Shown here: one piece after another, positions 1 through 8,828 of the stretch | How the letters are laid out: each line of letters begins with the position of its first letter | How positions within the stretch are numbered: position 1 is the stretch's first letter | NCBI GenBank assembly: GCA_016125255.1 | Contig: WGMD01000001.1 | Span: 62,001 to 126,000, forward strand | Length of the DNA stretch: 64,000 nt | Reading direction: 5' to 3' | From: Planctomycetota bacterium | GTDB lineage: Bacteria > Planctomycetota > Phycisphaerae > Phycisphaerales > Zrk34 | The notes under the pieces: model-generated | Told to the model about the DNA's origin: nothing | The model's database searches: none | The model's input: only the letters and a program-made list of their open reading frames with translations | Made by a program: the position numbers and the translations under genes

Positions 1-150
1 GTGATGCGAGCATCCATGCCCCAACGAAGATCACGCCCAACCTGCTCATACCCGTACCTTCAAAAAGACCGCCGAAAATGAACCCGTCCGGTGCAACACG
101 GGTAATAATAGTCAAGTTGTCCATGCCATGACGCCATGAAAGGATCGTGC

Positions 151-1236
151 ATGCCCCAATCCCGCCTGACGAAGTCGATGACGCTCTGCCTGTTCGCCCT
201 CGCCCTCGCCGCCGCCGCGCAGGCGGACGATGCCAAGCCCTACGTTGAAAAAGTCCCGGGCACCACGGCCGAGTTTCCGATGACCCCCATCCCCGGCGGG
301 ACGTTCAAGATCGGCTCGCCGGACGATGAGAAGGACCGCAAGGAGGACGAAGGTCCGCAGGTCGAGATTCAGGTCGAGCCGTTCTGGATGGCCACGCACG
401 AGATTACCTGGGACACGTACGACGAATACCTCAAGCAGTACAACGTCGAAAAGGAAAAGCCGTTCCACAAGCTCGAAGGCCAGGAGCTTGTCGACGCGGT
501 GAGCATCCCCACGCCGCAGTATGAGGAAGGCATCGACATCGTGGTGCGGATGGGCCGCAGCGGCGGGTATCCGGCGGTGGACATGTCGCACCTGGGGGCG
601 CGGATGTTCTGCAAATGGCTCACCAAGAAGACGGGTCATTTTTACCGACTGCCGACGGAGGCGGAATGGGAATACGCCTGCCGCGCCGGCACGACGACGG
701 CGTACAACTTCGGCGACCCCGATGAGGAAAAGCTCAAGGAGAACGCGGTCTACATCGACAACTCCGAAAAGGAAGACGGCAACGGCGCCTACCGCAAGGT
801 CGGGACGAAGAAGCCCAATGCGTGGGGCCTCTACGACATGCACGGCAACGTGGCCGAGTGGTGCCTCGATCAGTATGACCCCAAGCACTACGCCCAGTTC
901 GCCGGCAAGGGTCCGGTCAAGGCGGCGGATTTCATCAACTGGCCCAAAACCGAATACCCCTGCGTGATCCGCGGCGGGTCGTGGAACGATTTTCCCGATC
1001 TGTGCCGCTCGGCCACGCGGTTCCATTCCACCGTCGATCTGAACGCGCGCGACCCGCAGGTGCCCATGAGCGTGTGGTGGCACACGGAGGGCTTCTGGGT
1101 GGGCTTCCGCGTCGTGCGCCCGGCGGTCGAACCCTCGCCCGAAGAGCAGAACAAGTATTGGGAGCCCGCCGACGACTACGTCAAGGGCCTGATGCTCAAA
1201 CAGGGCGACAAGCAGATTCGCGCGATCATGAAGTGA
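151..1236 (+). CDS. SUMF1/FGE-sulfatase-modifying-like secreted protein
   Basis: A 361-residue protein of the SUMF1/EgtB/PvdO fold (C-type-lectin-like). A signal peptide covers roughly residues 1-25 and ends in a QADD-like site, so it is exported. Fold markers are visible: 'MTPIPGGTFKIGSPD' near residue 45, 'RLPTEAEWEYACRAG' near 170, 'GLYDMHGNVAEWC' near 230 and 'VIRGGSWND' near 275. True formylglycine-generating enzymes need a cysteine pair in a CHxSYCxRYR-like segment; here that stretch reads DLCRSATR with a single Cys, so FGE activity is unlikely. The start at 151 is chosen over an in-frame ATG at 136 because AAAGGA sits 6 bases before it. A diverged paralogue follows on the same strand. 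Family call is firm; substrate unknown. Confidence 0.85.
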   Translation: MPQSRLTKSMTLCLFALALAAAAQADDAKPYVEKVPGTTAEFPMTPIPGGTFKIGSPDDEKDRKEDEGPQVEIQVEPFWMATHEITWDTYDEYLKQYNVEKEKPFHKLEGQELVDAVSIPTPQYEEGIDIVVRMGRSGGYPAVDMSHLGARMFCKWLTKKTGHFYRLPTEAEWEYACRAGTTTAYNFGDPDEEKLKENAVYIDNSEKEDGNGAYRKVGTKKPNAWGLYDMHGNVAEWCLDQYDPKHYAQFAGKGPVKAADFINWPKTEYPCVIRGGSWNDFPDLCRSATRFHSTVDLNARDPQVPMSVWWHTEGFWVGFRVVRPAVEPSPEEQNKYWEPADDYVKGLMLKQGDKQIRAIMK

Positions 1237-1243
1237 TCGCGCC

Positions 1244-1327
1244 GGGATCGGGAATCAGGGATCAGGGATCGGTGTGCTGATCTCTTATCCCCTCCCCCTG
1301 ATCCCCAAACCCTGATCCCTGATCCCC
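1244..1327. repeat. Inverted repeat built from GGATCAG units
   Basis: Between the two SUMF1-like genes, tandem GGGATCAG-type units (1244-1272) face their complement, CTGATCCC-type units (1294-1327). A transcript could fold into a long imperfect hairpin. No T-run follows, so it resembles a REP-like or mRNA-stabilising element more than an intrinsic terminator. Confidence 0.55.
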
Positions 1328-1381
1328 AAAAATCCCGCCGCTGAATTGATGGATCTTCTCGATAATTGAAGGATGCTGGTG

Positions 1382-2464
1382 ATGAAGACAAGCTGGATCG
1401 TCGCGATGGCGATGTGGGTGGGCTGCGCCGCGATGACGTGGGCGGACGGCGGTGATGCGAGCGCGCCCGAGCAGATGAAGCCGTATGAACAGAAGATGCC
1501 CGACGCGTCGGTGAGTTTCAGGATGACGCCGATTCCGGGCGGCTCGTACACGATGGGCTCCCCGGAGGCGGAGGAGAAGCGCGGCGACGACGAAGGGCCG
1601 CAGATCGAAGTGAAGATCGAGCCGTTCTGGATGGGCGTGTGCGAAGTGACCTGGGACGAGTACGATCAGTTCCTTGAGCAGTACAGCCCGGCGAAGGATG
1701 CGGGGGCGCAGCCGATTCCGCCCGAACGTCAGGTGGATGCGGTAAGTCTGCCGACGCCGCCGTATGAGCTGGCGATTTCGATCCTGCAGGAGATGGGCCG
1801 CAAGGGCGGGTATCCCGCGGCGGACATGACCCAGCTCGCCGCCAAGCAGTACACCAAGTGGCTTTCCAAAAAGACCGGCCGCTTCTACCGCCTGCCGACC
1901 GAAGCGGAGTGGGAATACGCCTGCCGCGCCGGCACGACAACCGCGTACAGCTTCGGCGACGACCCCGCCCAGCTCAAGGACTACGGGTGGGACTGGGACA
2001 ACTCCGGCGAAAAGTATCACAAGGTCGGGCAGCTCAAGCCCAATCCGTGGGGCCTGTATGACATGCACGGCAACGTGGCGGAGTGGTGCCTCGATCAGTA
2101 TGTGCCCGATCACTACGCCAAGTTCGCCGGCAAAGGGGCGGTCGCTGAGAAGGATCTGATCGCCTGGCCCACCGAGGAGTATCCGCGCGTGGTGCGCGGC
2201 GGATCGTGGTATCAGGACCCTGACAAGCTGCGCTCCGCCGCCCGCACCCACTCGGAAAAGGACTGGAAGGTGCAGGACCCGCAGCGGCCCAAGAGCATCT
2301 GGCACCATACCGACGCCTTCTGGGTCGGCTTCCGCCTCGTGCGCCCGCTGACCGTGCCCAGCCCCGAGGAGCAGCAGAAGTATTGGGAGCCCGATACGGA
2401 GGACCTCAAACAGCTCATGCTCCGCAAAGGCGACAAGGAAATCCGCGTGCTGATTGAAAAATGA
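1382..2464 (+). CDS. SUMF1-like secreted protein, second paralogue
   Basis: A 360-residue paralogue of the preceding gene with the same layout: signal peptide (about residues 1-22, ending in TWADG), 'MTPIPGGSYTMGSPE' near 50, 'RLPTEAEWEYACRAG' near 165, 'GLYDMHGNVAEWC' near 225 and 'VVRGGSWYQ' near 270. The cysteine that could remain in the FGE copper site is also absent (DKLRSAART), which argues against a formylglycine oxidase. ATG 1382 is preferred to ATG 1373 because GAAGG lies about 10 bases before it and the signal peptide then starts MKTSW. Probably derived from a tandem duplication. Function is likely binding or structural, but unknown. Confidence 0.85.
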   Translation: MKTSWIVAMAMWVGCAAMTWADGGDASAPEQMKPYEQKMPDASVSFRMTPIPGGSYTMGSPEAEEKRGDDEGPQIEVKIEPFWMGVCEVTWDEYDQFLEQYSPAKDAGAQPIPPERQVDAVSLPTPPYELAISILQEMGRKGGYPAADMTQLAAKQYTKWLSKKTGRFYRLPTEAEWEYACRAGTTTAYSFGDDPAQLKDYGWDWDNSGEKYHKVGQLKPNPWGLYDMHGNVAEWCLDQYVPDHYAKFAGKGAVAEKDLIAWPTEEYPRVVRGGSWYQDPDKLRSAARTHSEKDWKVQDPQRPKSIWHHTDAFWVGFRLVRPLTVPSPEEQQKYWEPDTEDLKQLMLRKGDKEIRVLIEK

Positions 2465-2495
2465 ACCCATTTGCCCCGGCGAGCATAAAAAGGGG

Positions 2496-2501
2496 TATAC
2501 T
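2496..2501 (+). promoter_or_regulatory. Candidate -10 element upstream of the Gfo/Idh/MocA gene
   Basis: TATACT at 2496-2501 lies in an A-rich stretch 60 bases before the start codon at 2564. A TTGCCC at 2471 is a poor -35 at a long 19-base spacing, so only the -10 is convincing. Confidence 0.35.
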
Positions 2502-2563
2502 GGTCGTTCGGACTTTTTCAGCACCGATGCTTCCGTTCCTTCAATTTAATGGAGACTTCTTCC

Positions 2564-3898
2564 ATGAGTGACAAGAGCCCCCCCCGCCAAAGCTCTCGCC
2601 GGTCGTTCATCAAGCAATCGACCGCGACGGTCGCCGGCGCATCCCTCGCCGCGTCGATCGCCTCGCGGGCCCACGCCGCCTCGACCGACGAGATCAAGTG
2701 CGCCCTGATCGGCTGCGGCGGTCGCGGCACCGGCGCCGTCACGCAGTTCCTGTCCACGACCAATGGCCCGATCCGCCTCTACGCCATGGCTGACGCCTAC
2801 AAGGATCGCCTTGAGGACAGTCTCAACAACATCCAGCGCGGCGCCAAGGGCTATCCCGAAACCTCCAAGGTCGACGTCCCCGAGGAACGCCGATTCGTCG
2901 GCCTTGACGCCTACAAGAAAGCCATTGACTGCGGCGTCGACATGGTCATCCTGACCACCCCCCCCGGCTTCCGCCCCCTTCAGTTCGAATACGCGGTCAA
3001 GCAGGGCAAGAACATCTTCTCCGAAAAGCCCGTCGCCACCGACGCGCCCGGCATTCGCCGCTTCCTCGCGGCCGTGCAGGAAGCCAAGAAAAAGAACCTC
3101 AAGGTCGGCATCGGCCTTCAGCGCCATCACCAGGCCAGCTACATCGAAACGATCAAGCGCCTTCAGGACGGCGCGATCGGCGACATCAACTTCATGCGCG
3201 CTTACTGGGACGGCGGCGGCGTCTGGGTCCGCCCGCGCCAGCCGGGCATGACCGAAATGCAGTACCAGGTCCTCAACTGGTACTACTTCACCTGGATGTG
3301 CGGCGACCATATCGTCGAGCAGCACATTCACAACATCGACGTCTGCAACTGGCTCAAGGGCACCCACCCCATCGCCGCGCAGGGTCAGGGCGGCCGCCAG
3401 GTCCGCACCGCCAAGGAATATGGCCAGATCTTCGATCACCACTCGATCGAATTCACCTACGCCGACGGGTCGACGATGATCAGCCAGTGCCGGCACATCA
3501 AGGACTGCTACAACAGCGTGTCCGAACATGCGCACGGGTCCAAGGGTTACTGCAACATCTCCGGCGCCGTGATCGAGCCCAAGGAAGGCGAGAAGTGGCG
3601 CTTCCGCGGGTCCAACCCCAATCCCTACCAGGTCGAACACGATGACCTGCAGAACGCCATCCGCAACAACCTCGATTACAACGAGGGCGAATACGGCGCG
3701 ATGAGCACCATGACCGCCATCTACGGCCGCATGGCCTCGTACTCGGGCAAGCTCATCCGATGGGACGATGCGTTCAACTCCAAGCTGTCGCTGGCCCCCG
3801 GCATCGACGACTACACATGGGACACCGCCGCGCCGGTTCAGCCCGACGCCGACGGGTTCTACCCCGTGCCGATGCCCGGCTCCACGCAGTCGTACTGA
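2564..3898 (+). CDS. Tat-exported Gfo/Idh/MocA family oxidoreductase
   Basis: A 444-residue NAD(P)-dependent oxidoreductase of the Gfo/Idh/MocA family, which usually acts on sugars, inositols or other polyols. A twin-arginine leader (SRRSFIKQS, then an AHA|A-like cleavage site near residue 38) marks it for folded export. The Rossmann motif 'ALIGCGGRGTG' follows near residue 50 and the conserved lysine motif 'SEKPVATD' near 155. The C-terminus rich in D, W and Y matches planctomycete members. ATG 2564 is chosen because TGGAG sits 9 bases before it; the ATG at 2549 would precede this site. The gene stands alone, with a strong terminator behind it. Substrate cannot be told from sequence. Confidence 0.92.
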   Translation: MSDKSPPRQSSRRSFIKQSTATVAGASLAASIASRAHAASTDEIKCALIGCGGRGTGAVTQFLSTTNGPIRLYAMADAYKDRLEDSLNNIQRGAKGYPETSKVDVPEERRFVGLDAYKKAIDCGVDMVILTTPPGFRPLQFEYAVKQGKNIFSEKPVATDAPGIRRFLAAVQEAKKKNLKVGIGLQRHHQASYIETIKRLQDGAIGDINFMRAYWDGGGVWVRPRQPGMTEMQYQVLNWYYFTWMCGDHIVEQHIHNIDVCNWLKGTHPIAAQGQGGRQVRTAKEYGQIFDHHSIEFTYADGSTMISQCRHIKDCYNSVSEHAHGSKGYCNISGAVIEPKEGEKWRFRGSNPNPYQVEHDDLQNAIRNNLDYNEGEYGAMSTMTAIYGRMASYSGKLIRWDDAFNSKLSLAPGIDDYTWDTAAPVQPDADGFYPVPMPGSTQSY

Positions 3899-3920
3899 TC
3901 GCCGCACGATCGCAACATCG

Positions 3921-3952
3921 AAGCCCACGCCTTGACGGCGTGGGCTTTTTTC
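3921..3952 (+). terminator. Intrinsic terminator
   Basis: A perfect 11-bp stem (AAGCCCACGCC with GGCGTGGGCTT) and a 4-base loop is followed by TTTTT, 22 bases after the oxidoreductase stop codon. Confidence 0.93.
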
Positions 3953-4043
3953 ATTGACCACAAATTATGCACTTCCCCCGCCCGAACTCCTCCAATGCGC
4001 AGATTTCACGCAGCAAAATCGTCATAATCCGCGGATTTTGGCA

Positions 4044-4060
4044 TTGGCACAGCGCTTGCA
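4044..4060 (+). promoter_or_regulatory. Candidate sigma-54 (-24/-12) promoter
   Basis: TTGGCAC (4044-4050) and TTGCA (4056-4060) reproduce the RpoN -24/-12 elements with the required GG-N10-GC spacing. It points toward the PEP-CTERM gene but lies about 350 bases upstream of its start codon. A perfect 12-bp palindrome (AATCCGCGGATT) sits just upstream at 4026-4037. A chance match is possible. Confidence 0.4.
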
Positions 4061-4282
4061 TTACCGAACCGGATGCGGCCAGTGGAAGTGATTTACTGGG
4101 CAGTGCGCCTCGTCGCGATGATCGTGCGTGAGCAACTGTGCCGGAACGCTTCCAATGCCGACCTTCTCCGGGCGGACCGCGTTTTATTGACACCGGTTTA
4201 TTCGATGCCTCGCGTAATGCAAACATTCTGATTCTAAATTGTCTACCGACAGTGGACGGGGAATGAGACCCACCGCCCAACC

Positions 4283-4384
4283 TGTCACACTTGGTCTTTG
4301 ACCGCAAAGACCAATCGGGATGACCCGCTCCGGGGTTGTCTCTTGGAGACCGACGAAAGCGTTTTCGTCGGAAGTTTTGTGACA
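4283..4384 (+). ncRNA. Candidate structured 5' leader RNA (multi-hairpin, closed by an outer stem)
   Basis: The 102 bases before the PEP-CTERM gene are dense in perfect complementarity. An outer stem pairs TGTCACA (4283-4289) with TGTGACA (4378-4384). Inside are P2, TTGGTCTTT/AAAGACCAA (4291-4314), a small CGGG/CCCG hairpin (4316-4327), GTCTC/GAGAC (4338-4350) and CCGACGAAA/TTTCGTCGG (4350-4371, 4-base loop). Such a closed multi-branch layout just ahead of a Shine-Dalgarno sequence (AGGAG, 4401) is typical of a cis-regulatory RNA. I recognise no known riboswitch class. The structure is seen; the regulatory role is inferred. Confidence 0.6.
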
Positions 4385-4411
4385 TGTGCTTATGAGAATG
4401 AGGAGCACGCG

Positions 4412-6865
4412 ATGAGATTGTCCAAGGTGATGTCGTGGAGAAATCGTATTAACCGCAAGAGCCCCTTGGCCGCGCTGACCTTCGCCGGCCTGTCGCTCGC
4501 CGCCACCGCCTCCGCCGCCCGCGCGGATCTTTTGGCGTACTGGAACTTCAACACCGGGTTCAATTCCGCCAACGTCAACACGGCGAACAATGCCTGGGCG
4601 CTGGCCACACCCATTGCCGCCAACGCCGGTTCGGGCTCCGGCAGCATCAGTCTCGCGAGTTGGACCGGCACGACCGACGCTTTCAATGGCGACACGACCA
4701 ACGCGCTCTTCGGCGATGCCGCCGGCGCGACCCTGTCCCTCGAAAGCAGCGCGGGCAACAACTCGTGGATCGACGTCAGTCTCTCGACGACCGGATACGA
4801 GAACATCATCCTGACCCTCGCCGGCCGCGGCACCAGCACGGGGTTCAGCACCGGCACATGGTCTTGGTCGACGGACGGCTCGACGTTCACCACACTCGTC
4901 GGCACCAACACCGCCACCACCGGCTCGAGCTTCAGTCTCAAAACCGCGGATTTCTCGGCCATTTCCGGCGTGAACAACGCGGCATCCCTGACGCTCCGAT
5001 ACACCCTCAGCGGCGCGACCAGCACCAGCGGCAACAACCGCATCGACAACGTGCAGATCAACGGCACCGCGCTCGCCGCCGCCCCCACTGTCTTCACCTT
5101 TGACGCCGACACCGGCACCGCCGGGGCGCAGGACGGCGACGGCGTATGGGCCAACGGCGACAATCACTGGCAGGCCGCAGGGGCGCAGCAGACCTGGTCC
5201 AACGCCACCCCCGACAGCGCGATCTTCGGCTCCGGTCTGGGCGGCAACGGCGGAGCCGGTGCGACCGTCACCGTCTCCAGCCCCGTGACCGTCAAGGACG
5301 TCACCTTCGACGCCGCCTCGACCGACAATTACACGATCACCGGTTCGCAGGTGAACCTGACCGGCAACATCGATGACAACAAGACCGCCGCCATCAACAG
5401 CGATATCAAGTTCGGCGGATCGAACATCGTCGACGTCGCTTCGGGTCAGGTCCTGACGCTCGGCGGCAAGTTCATGGAAGACAGCGGCGGCTCCGGCGCG
5501 TTCAAAGTCCAGGGCGCCGGACGCGTCGTCGTCACCGGCGACAGCTCCAGCACCGGGTTCTCCGGCGTGATCACGCTCACCAACCCCGTCACCTTCGAAG
5601 TCGCCGCCGGCGGCAACACCGGCTTCGCGGCCGTCAACTCCACCAGCGGATCCAACGCCGTCTACTCCGGCGACGGCACCTACGGCGGCGGCATCAACAT
5701 CTTCAACGGCACCATCGAAGGCAACGCCACCATCGGCACTGACCTGGGCGGCGGCATCACCCTCGGTGACGCCATCATCAGCGGCACCATCACCCCCGGC
5801 TACGCCGCCGGCGACACCTCCGGCCAGATCACCGCCGTCGCCAACATGAAGCTCTTCTCCACGACCTACAAGTGGAACCTGACCGCCCTCAAGGACGACG
5901 CCACCGGCATCGCCGGGGCGGACTGGGACCTGATCAAGGTCAACGGCGACCTCTACGACGGCGCCAGCGGCGCGGGCACGTCCGCCTTTTCGCTGGACAT
6001 CTCCCTTGATATCGATCCGACCATGGCCGACTCTTTCTGGAGTTCCAACCATAGCTGGCTCATCGCCGACGCCGCCACCAACGGCGCCACCAGCGGCAAG
6101 CAGGTCAACTTCTCGACGCTCGTCGGCTCGCCCACCGGGTTCTCGACGCATCTGGACGCCGGCGGCGACATCTTCCTCGACTTCACCGCGGGCGTCGTGA
6201 CCCCCTCGGGCACCGGCGACATCGCCATCACCGAGTTCATGGCCAACCCCCATGCCGGCGGCGACTCGGACCTGGAATGGGTCGAACTCTACAACTACGA
6301 CTCGACGAGCATCAACCTCGACGGATGGCGCCTCAAGGACGATGACACCAACAACTCCCTCCTGCCGTCGTTCGACCTGGCTCCGGGTGAATTCCTCATC
6401 CTTGCCCGCAACAAGACGGCGTTCGAGGCGGCCTGGCTCGCCGGCGTCGCCAATGACCACGTCATCGATCTGTCGAGTCTGGAACTGGCCAATGGCAATG
6501 ACGAACTCGTGCTCGTCGACGCCAACGGCGACGTCGTCTGGCGACTGGCCTACAACGGCGGCATCGCCGACGGGTTCTCCGTCTATCTCGCCGACACCGA
6601 CTTCGCGCACACCAACTACGGCACCAAGACCGGCAACGTGATCAACACCAACGGCACCGACCCTGAAACCGGCACGATCGGCTACGAGTCCAACGCCACG
6701 CGCATGGACGGCAGCGGATTCTACAGCGGTGATCCGAACATGCTCGGACCCGATTTCGGTAGCCCGTTCGCCCTGTCCACCGCCCCCATCGCCGTGCCCG
6801 AACCCTCGACGTTCGGCCTGCTGACCATCGGCGCCATGACCCTGATCCGCCGCCGCAAGCGGTAA
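4412..6865 (+). CDS. PEP-CTERM sorted extracellular protein with lamin-tail domain
   Basis: An 817-residue secreted protein. A long signal peptide (about residues 1-42, ending ASAARADL) is followed by a beta-rich N-terminal half full of G, T, N and S with repeats like those of autotransporter-associated beta strands. A lamin-tail (LTD) domain spans about 595-720 ('IAITEFMANPHAGGDSDLEW', 'LYNYDSTSINLDGW'). The C-terminus is a PEP-CTERM sorting tag, 'VPEPSTFGLLTIGAM' plus a basic RRRKR tail, expected to be cut by an exosortase. The start at 4412 has AGGAG 6 bases upstream; the frame remains open further upstream but through the structured leader. A terminator and a pseudopilin gene follow, a pairing common in planctomycetes. 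Confidence 0.88.
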   Translation: MRLSKVMSWRNRINRKSPLAALTFAGLSLAATASAARADLLAYWNFNTGFNSANVNTANNAWALATPIAANAGSGSGSISLASWTGTTDAFNGDTTNALFGDAAGATLSLESSAGNNSWIDVSLSTTGYENIILTLAGRGTSTGFSTGTWSWSTDGSTFTTLVGTNTATTGSSFSLKTADFSAISGVNNAASLTLRYTLSGATSTSGNNRIDNVQINGTALAAAPTVFTFDADTGTAGAQDGDGVWANGDNHWQAAGAQQTWSNATPDSAIFGSGLGGNGGAGATVTVSSPVTVKDVTFDAASTDNYTITGSQVNLTGNIDDNKTAAINSDIKFGGSNIVDVASGQVLTLGGKFMEDSGGSGAFKVQGAGRVVVTGDSSSTGFSGVITLTNPVTFEVAAGGNTGFAAVNSTSGSNAVYSGDGTYGGGINIFNGTIEGNATIGTDLGGGITLGDAIISGTITPGYAAGDTSGQITAVANMKLFSTTYKWNLTALKDDATGIAGADWDLIKVNGDLYDGASGAGTSAFSLDISLDIDPTMADSFWSSNHSWLIADAATNGATSGKQVNFSTLVGSPTGFSTHLDAGGDIFLDFTAGVVTPSGTGDIAITEFMANPHAGGDSDLEWVELYNYDSTSINLDGWRLKDDDTNNSLLPSFDLAPGEFLILARNKTAFEAAWLAGVANDHVIDLSSLELANGNDELVLVDANGDVVWRLAYNGGIADGFSVYLADTDFAHTNYGTKTGNVINTNGTDPETGTIGYESNATRMDGSGFYSGDPNMLGPDFGSPFALSTAPIAVPEPSTFGLLTIGAMTLIRRRKR

Positions 6866-6882
6866 TCGTCCACGCACCCGTC

Positions 6883-6920
6883 GAAAGCTGGGGGATGAAC
6901 GTCCCTCAGCTTTCCTTTTT
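6883..6920 (+). terminator. Intrinsic terminator between PEP-CTERM and pseudopilin genes
   Basis: A 13-bp stem (GAAAGCTGGGGGA with TCCCTCAGCTTTC, one G-U pair) and 6-base loop is followed by CTTTTT. It ends only 12 bases before the next start codon, so it may attenuate rather than fully end transcription. Confidence 0.85.
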
Positions 6921-6932
6921 GAATGGAAACCC

Positions 6933-7889
6933 ATGAAGAACCGGAACGGATTCACCCTCGTCGAACTGCTCGTGGTCGTGGCGATCATCGCCCTGCTCAT
7001 CAGCATCCTGCTCCCCTCGCTCTCGCGCGCCCGTGCCGTCGCGCAGCAGGTCGCCTGCCTCGCCACCCTGCGCGGGGCCGGTCAGTGCATGGTCACCTAT
7101 ACCATCGAACACAAGGACTGGCTCGCCGGCCCCAACACCTCCGGCGCGTTCATCACCAGCGGCACCTCGACCTACCCCACGCAGTACGACGGCAAAAAGT
7201 CCCCGACGTACAACATGGACTGGGTCTCGCCCACCATGGGCGACGCGCTGGGCCTGCCCGAAAATCGCGATGAACGCATCAAGGCCATCTTCAACAACGC
7301 CTTCACCTGCGCCTCCAACAAGGAAGACTGGGACGCCAGCTACAACGGCTCGTACACCCCCATCACCGGCCTGCGCGTCGCCAGCTACTCGGCCATGAAC
7401 GGGTTCCACATCACCAAGGACTCCAAGCCGACCGCCTTTGACGCCGGCTACGCCAACTACCTGCCGCGCGTCCCCGCCGCCTATGTGCCCAAACTCGGCG
7501 CCGTCGGACGGGCCGCAAACAAGGTCTACGCCATGGACGGCGCCCGATATGTCCAGTACGGCAACGGCGTCATCAGCTACAACACTTTCGTCTGGCAGAA
7601 CGACGGCGGAAACTTCATGAACTTCTCCCCCGCCGTCCCCAAACTCAACAGCGACGGCGACCCCTACAAGCGCGTCACCGACACCGGCCCGCTCACCGAC
7701 ACCGCCGAGCGTTTCGCCTATCGCCACGTCAACAGCTCGATTAACGGCGTGTACTTCGACGGCCACGCCGCCAATATCGAAGAAAAGGACTCGCGCGATC
7801 CGGCCATGTACTGGCCCTCCAAGTCGCGCGTCATCCTCACCAACGCCTTCTACAGCACCCAGTACGCCATCGGCGCCACCCTGCCCTGA
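6933..7889 (+). CDS. Type II secretion pseudopilin-like protein (prepilin N-terminus, H-X9-DG type)
   Basis: A 318-residue protein with a class III prepilin leader: 'NGFTLVELLVVVAIIALLI' at residues 5-23, with the peptidase site before the F and the conserved Glu5. The N-terminal helix anchors it in the inner membrane before assembly. Near the C-terminus 'RHVNSSINGVYFDGHAA' is a variant, one residue longer, of the H-X9-DG motif of planctomycete pseudopilin-like proteins. GGAAA lies 5 bases before the ATG. It probably helps export or display surface proteins such as the upstream PEP-CTERM product; that is inferred from position. Confidence 0.88.
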   Translation: MKNRNGFTLVELLVVVAIIALLISILLPSLSRARAVAQQVACLATLRGAGQCMVTYTIEHKDWLAGPNTSGAFITSGTSTYPTQYDGKKSPTYNMDWVSPTMGDALGLPENRDERIKAIFNNAFTCASNKEDWDASYNGSYTPITGLRVASYSAMNGFHITKDSKPTAFDAGYANYLPRVPAAYVPKLGAVGRAANKVYAMDGARYVQYGNGVISYNTFVWQNDGGNFMNFSPAVPKLNSDGDPYKRVTDTGPLTDTAERFAYRHVNSSINGVYFDGHAANIEEKDSRDPAMYWPSKSRVILTNAFYSTQYAIGATLP

Positions 7890-7906
7890 CGCGCGACTTC
7901 CGGACG

Positions 7907-8791
7907 TCAACTTCCGGGGACGGGGGCGATCAGCGTGAACTGGCAAACATCCAGATGACCCGTGCGGAAGTAATGCGCGCAGCCGGTCAGGTATTTCATG
8001 TAGCGCTCGTAGACTTCCTCGCTCGTCAGGGCGATGGCGTCCGCTTTCCGCGCGGCGAGATTCTCCGCCCAGCAGGTCAACGTGCGCGCGTAGTGTAGAC
8101 GCAGGGAGTGAACGCGCTGCACCTCGAAGCCGGCTTCACGGGCGTACTGCTCGATGACGGAAGCGCGCGTCAGCTGCCCGCCGGGGAAGATTTCCTTCTG
8201 AATGAATTTGGCGAAGAGCACGTGTTCGTGCGTCATGAGCGTCTGCCCGGGCTCGAGCGTCTGCTCCGTACCGTAGACGATCGTGTGCAGCATCATCCTT
8301 CCCGGCGGCGACGCAGCTCCGTTCAACAGATCGCGACACTTGGCGAAAAACGCCCCGAAGCGCGCCAGCCGAAAATGCTCAAACGCCCCGATGCTCACAA
8401 TCCGGTCCACCGGCTCATGGAACTCCTCCCATCCCATCAACCGGTACTCGACGTTCGCGAGCCCCGCCGCCTTGGCGCGCTCGGTCGCGGTGCGCTGCTG
8501 ATTGCGGCTGAGCGTCAGGCCGATGGCGTTGACATCGTACATCTCCACCGCCCGGCGCGCCGTCGCGCCCCAGCCGCAGCCGATGTCCAGAAGCCGCATG
8601 CCCGGCTTCAGGTCGCACTTGCCCAATGACAACTCGATCTTCGCCCGCTGCGCCTCCGCCAGCGTCATGTCCTCGCGCTCAAAGTACGCGCAGCTATAGG
8701 TCATCGACGGATCGAGAAACAGCGTGAAAAAGTCATCCGACAGATCGTAATGCGCCTGCACATCCCCAAAATTCGGCTCGAGTTTCGACAT
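7907..8791 (-). CDS. Cyclopropane-fatty-acyl-phospholipid synthase-type SAM methyltransferase
   Basis: A 294-residue protein close in size to mycobacterial CmaA/PcaA cyclopropane synthases. 'HYDLSDDFFTLFLD' near residue 14 and 'YSCAYFERED' near 32 are family hallmarks. The SAM-binding motif I is 'LLDIGCGWGATARRA' (about 66-80), followed by 'IGLTLSRNQ'. It probably transfers the methyl group of SAM to an unsaturated acyl chain of a membrane lipid, though members also methylate other lipids. A terminator separates it from the upstream riboswitch-controlled small gene, so it is probably transcribed separately. No clear Shine-Dalgarno sequence is visible. Confidence 0.88.
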   Translation of the reverse strand: MSKLEPNFGDVQAHYDLSDDFFTLFLDPSMTYSCAYFEREDMTLAEAQRAKIELSLGKCDLKPGMRLLDIGCGWGATARRAVEMYDVNAIGLTLSRNQQRTATERAKAAGLANVEYRLMGWEEFHEPVDRIVSIGAFEHFRLARFGAFFAKCRDLLNGAASPPGRMMLHTIVYGTEQTLEPGQTLMTHEHVLFAKFIQKEIFPGGQLTRASVIEQYAREAGFEVQRVHSLRLHYARTLTCWAENLAARKADAIALTSEEVYERYMKYLTGCAHYFRTGHLDVCQFTLIAPVPGS

Positions 8792-8828
8792 GGCCGAATT
8801 CTACCATCGACGCGACCGAACCGCCGGG

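Noticed and set aside
4187-4220. TTGACA at 4187 as a -35 of a promoter
   Set aside because: The nearest TATAAT-like element (TAATGC at 4215) is 22 bases away, too far for a standard spacer.
4184-7066. Very long minus-strand open frame opposite the PEP-CTERM gene
   Set aside because: Its composition is low complexity (G, V, A, R) and simply mirrors the codon bias of the plus-strand gene. Other large antisense frames (2546-3961, 12586-13170, 27593-29008, 43192-44739) are shadows for the same reason.
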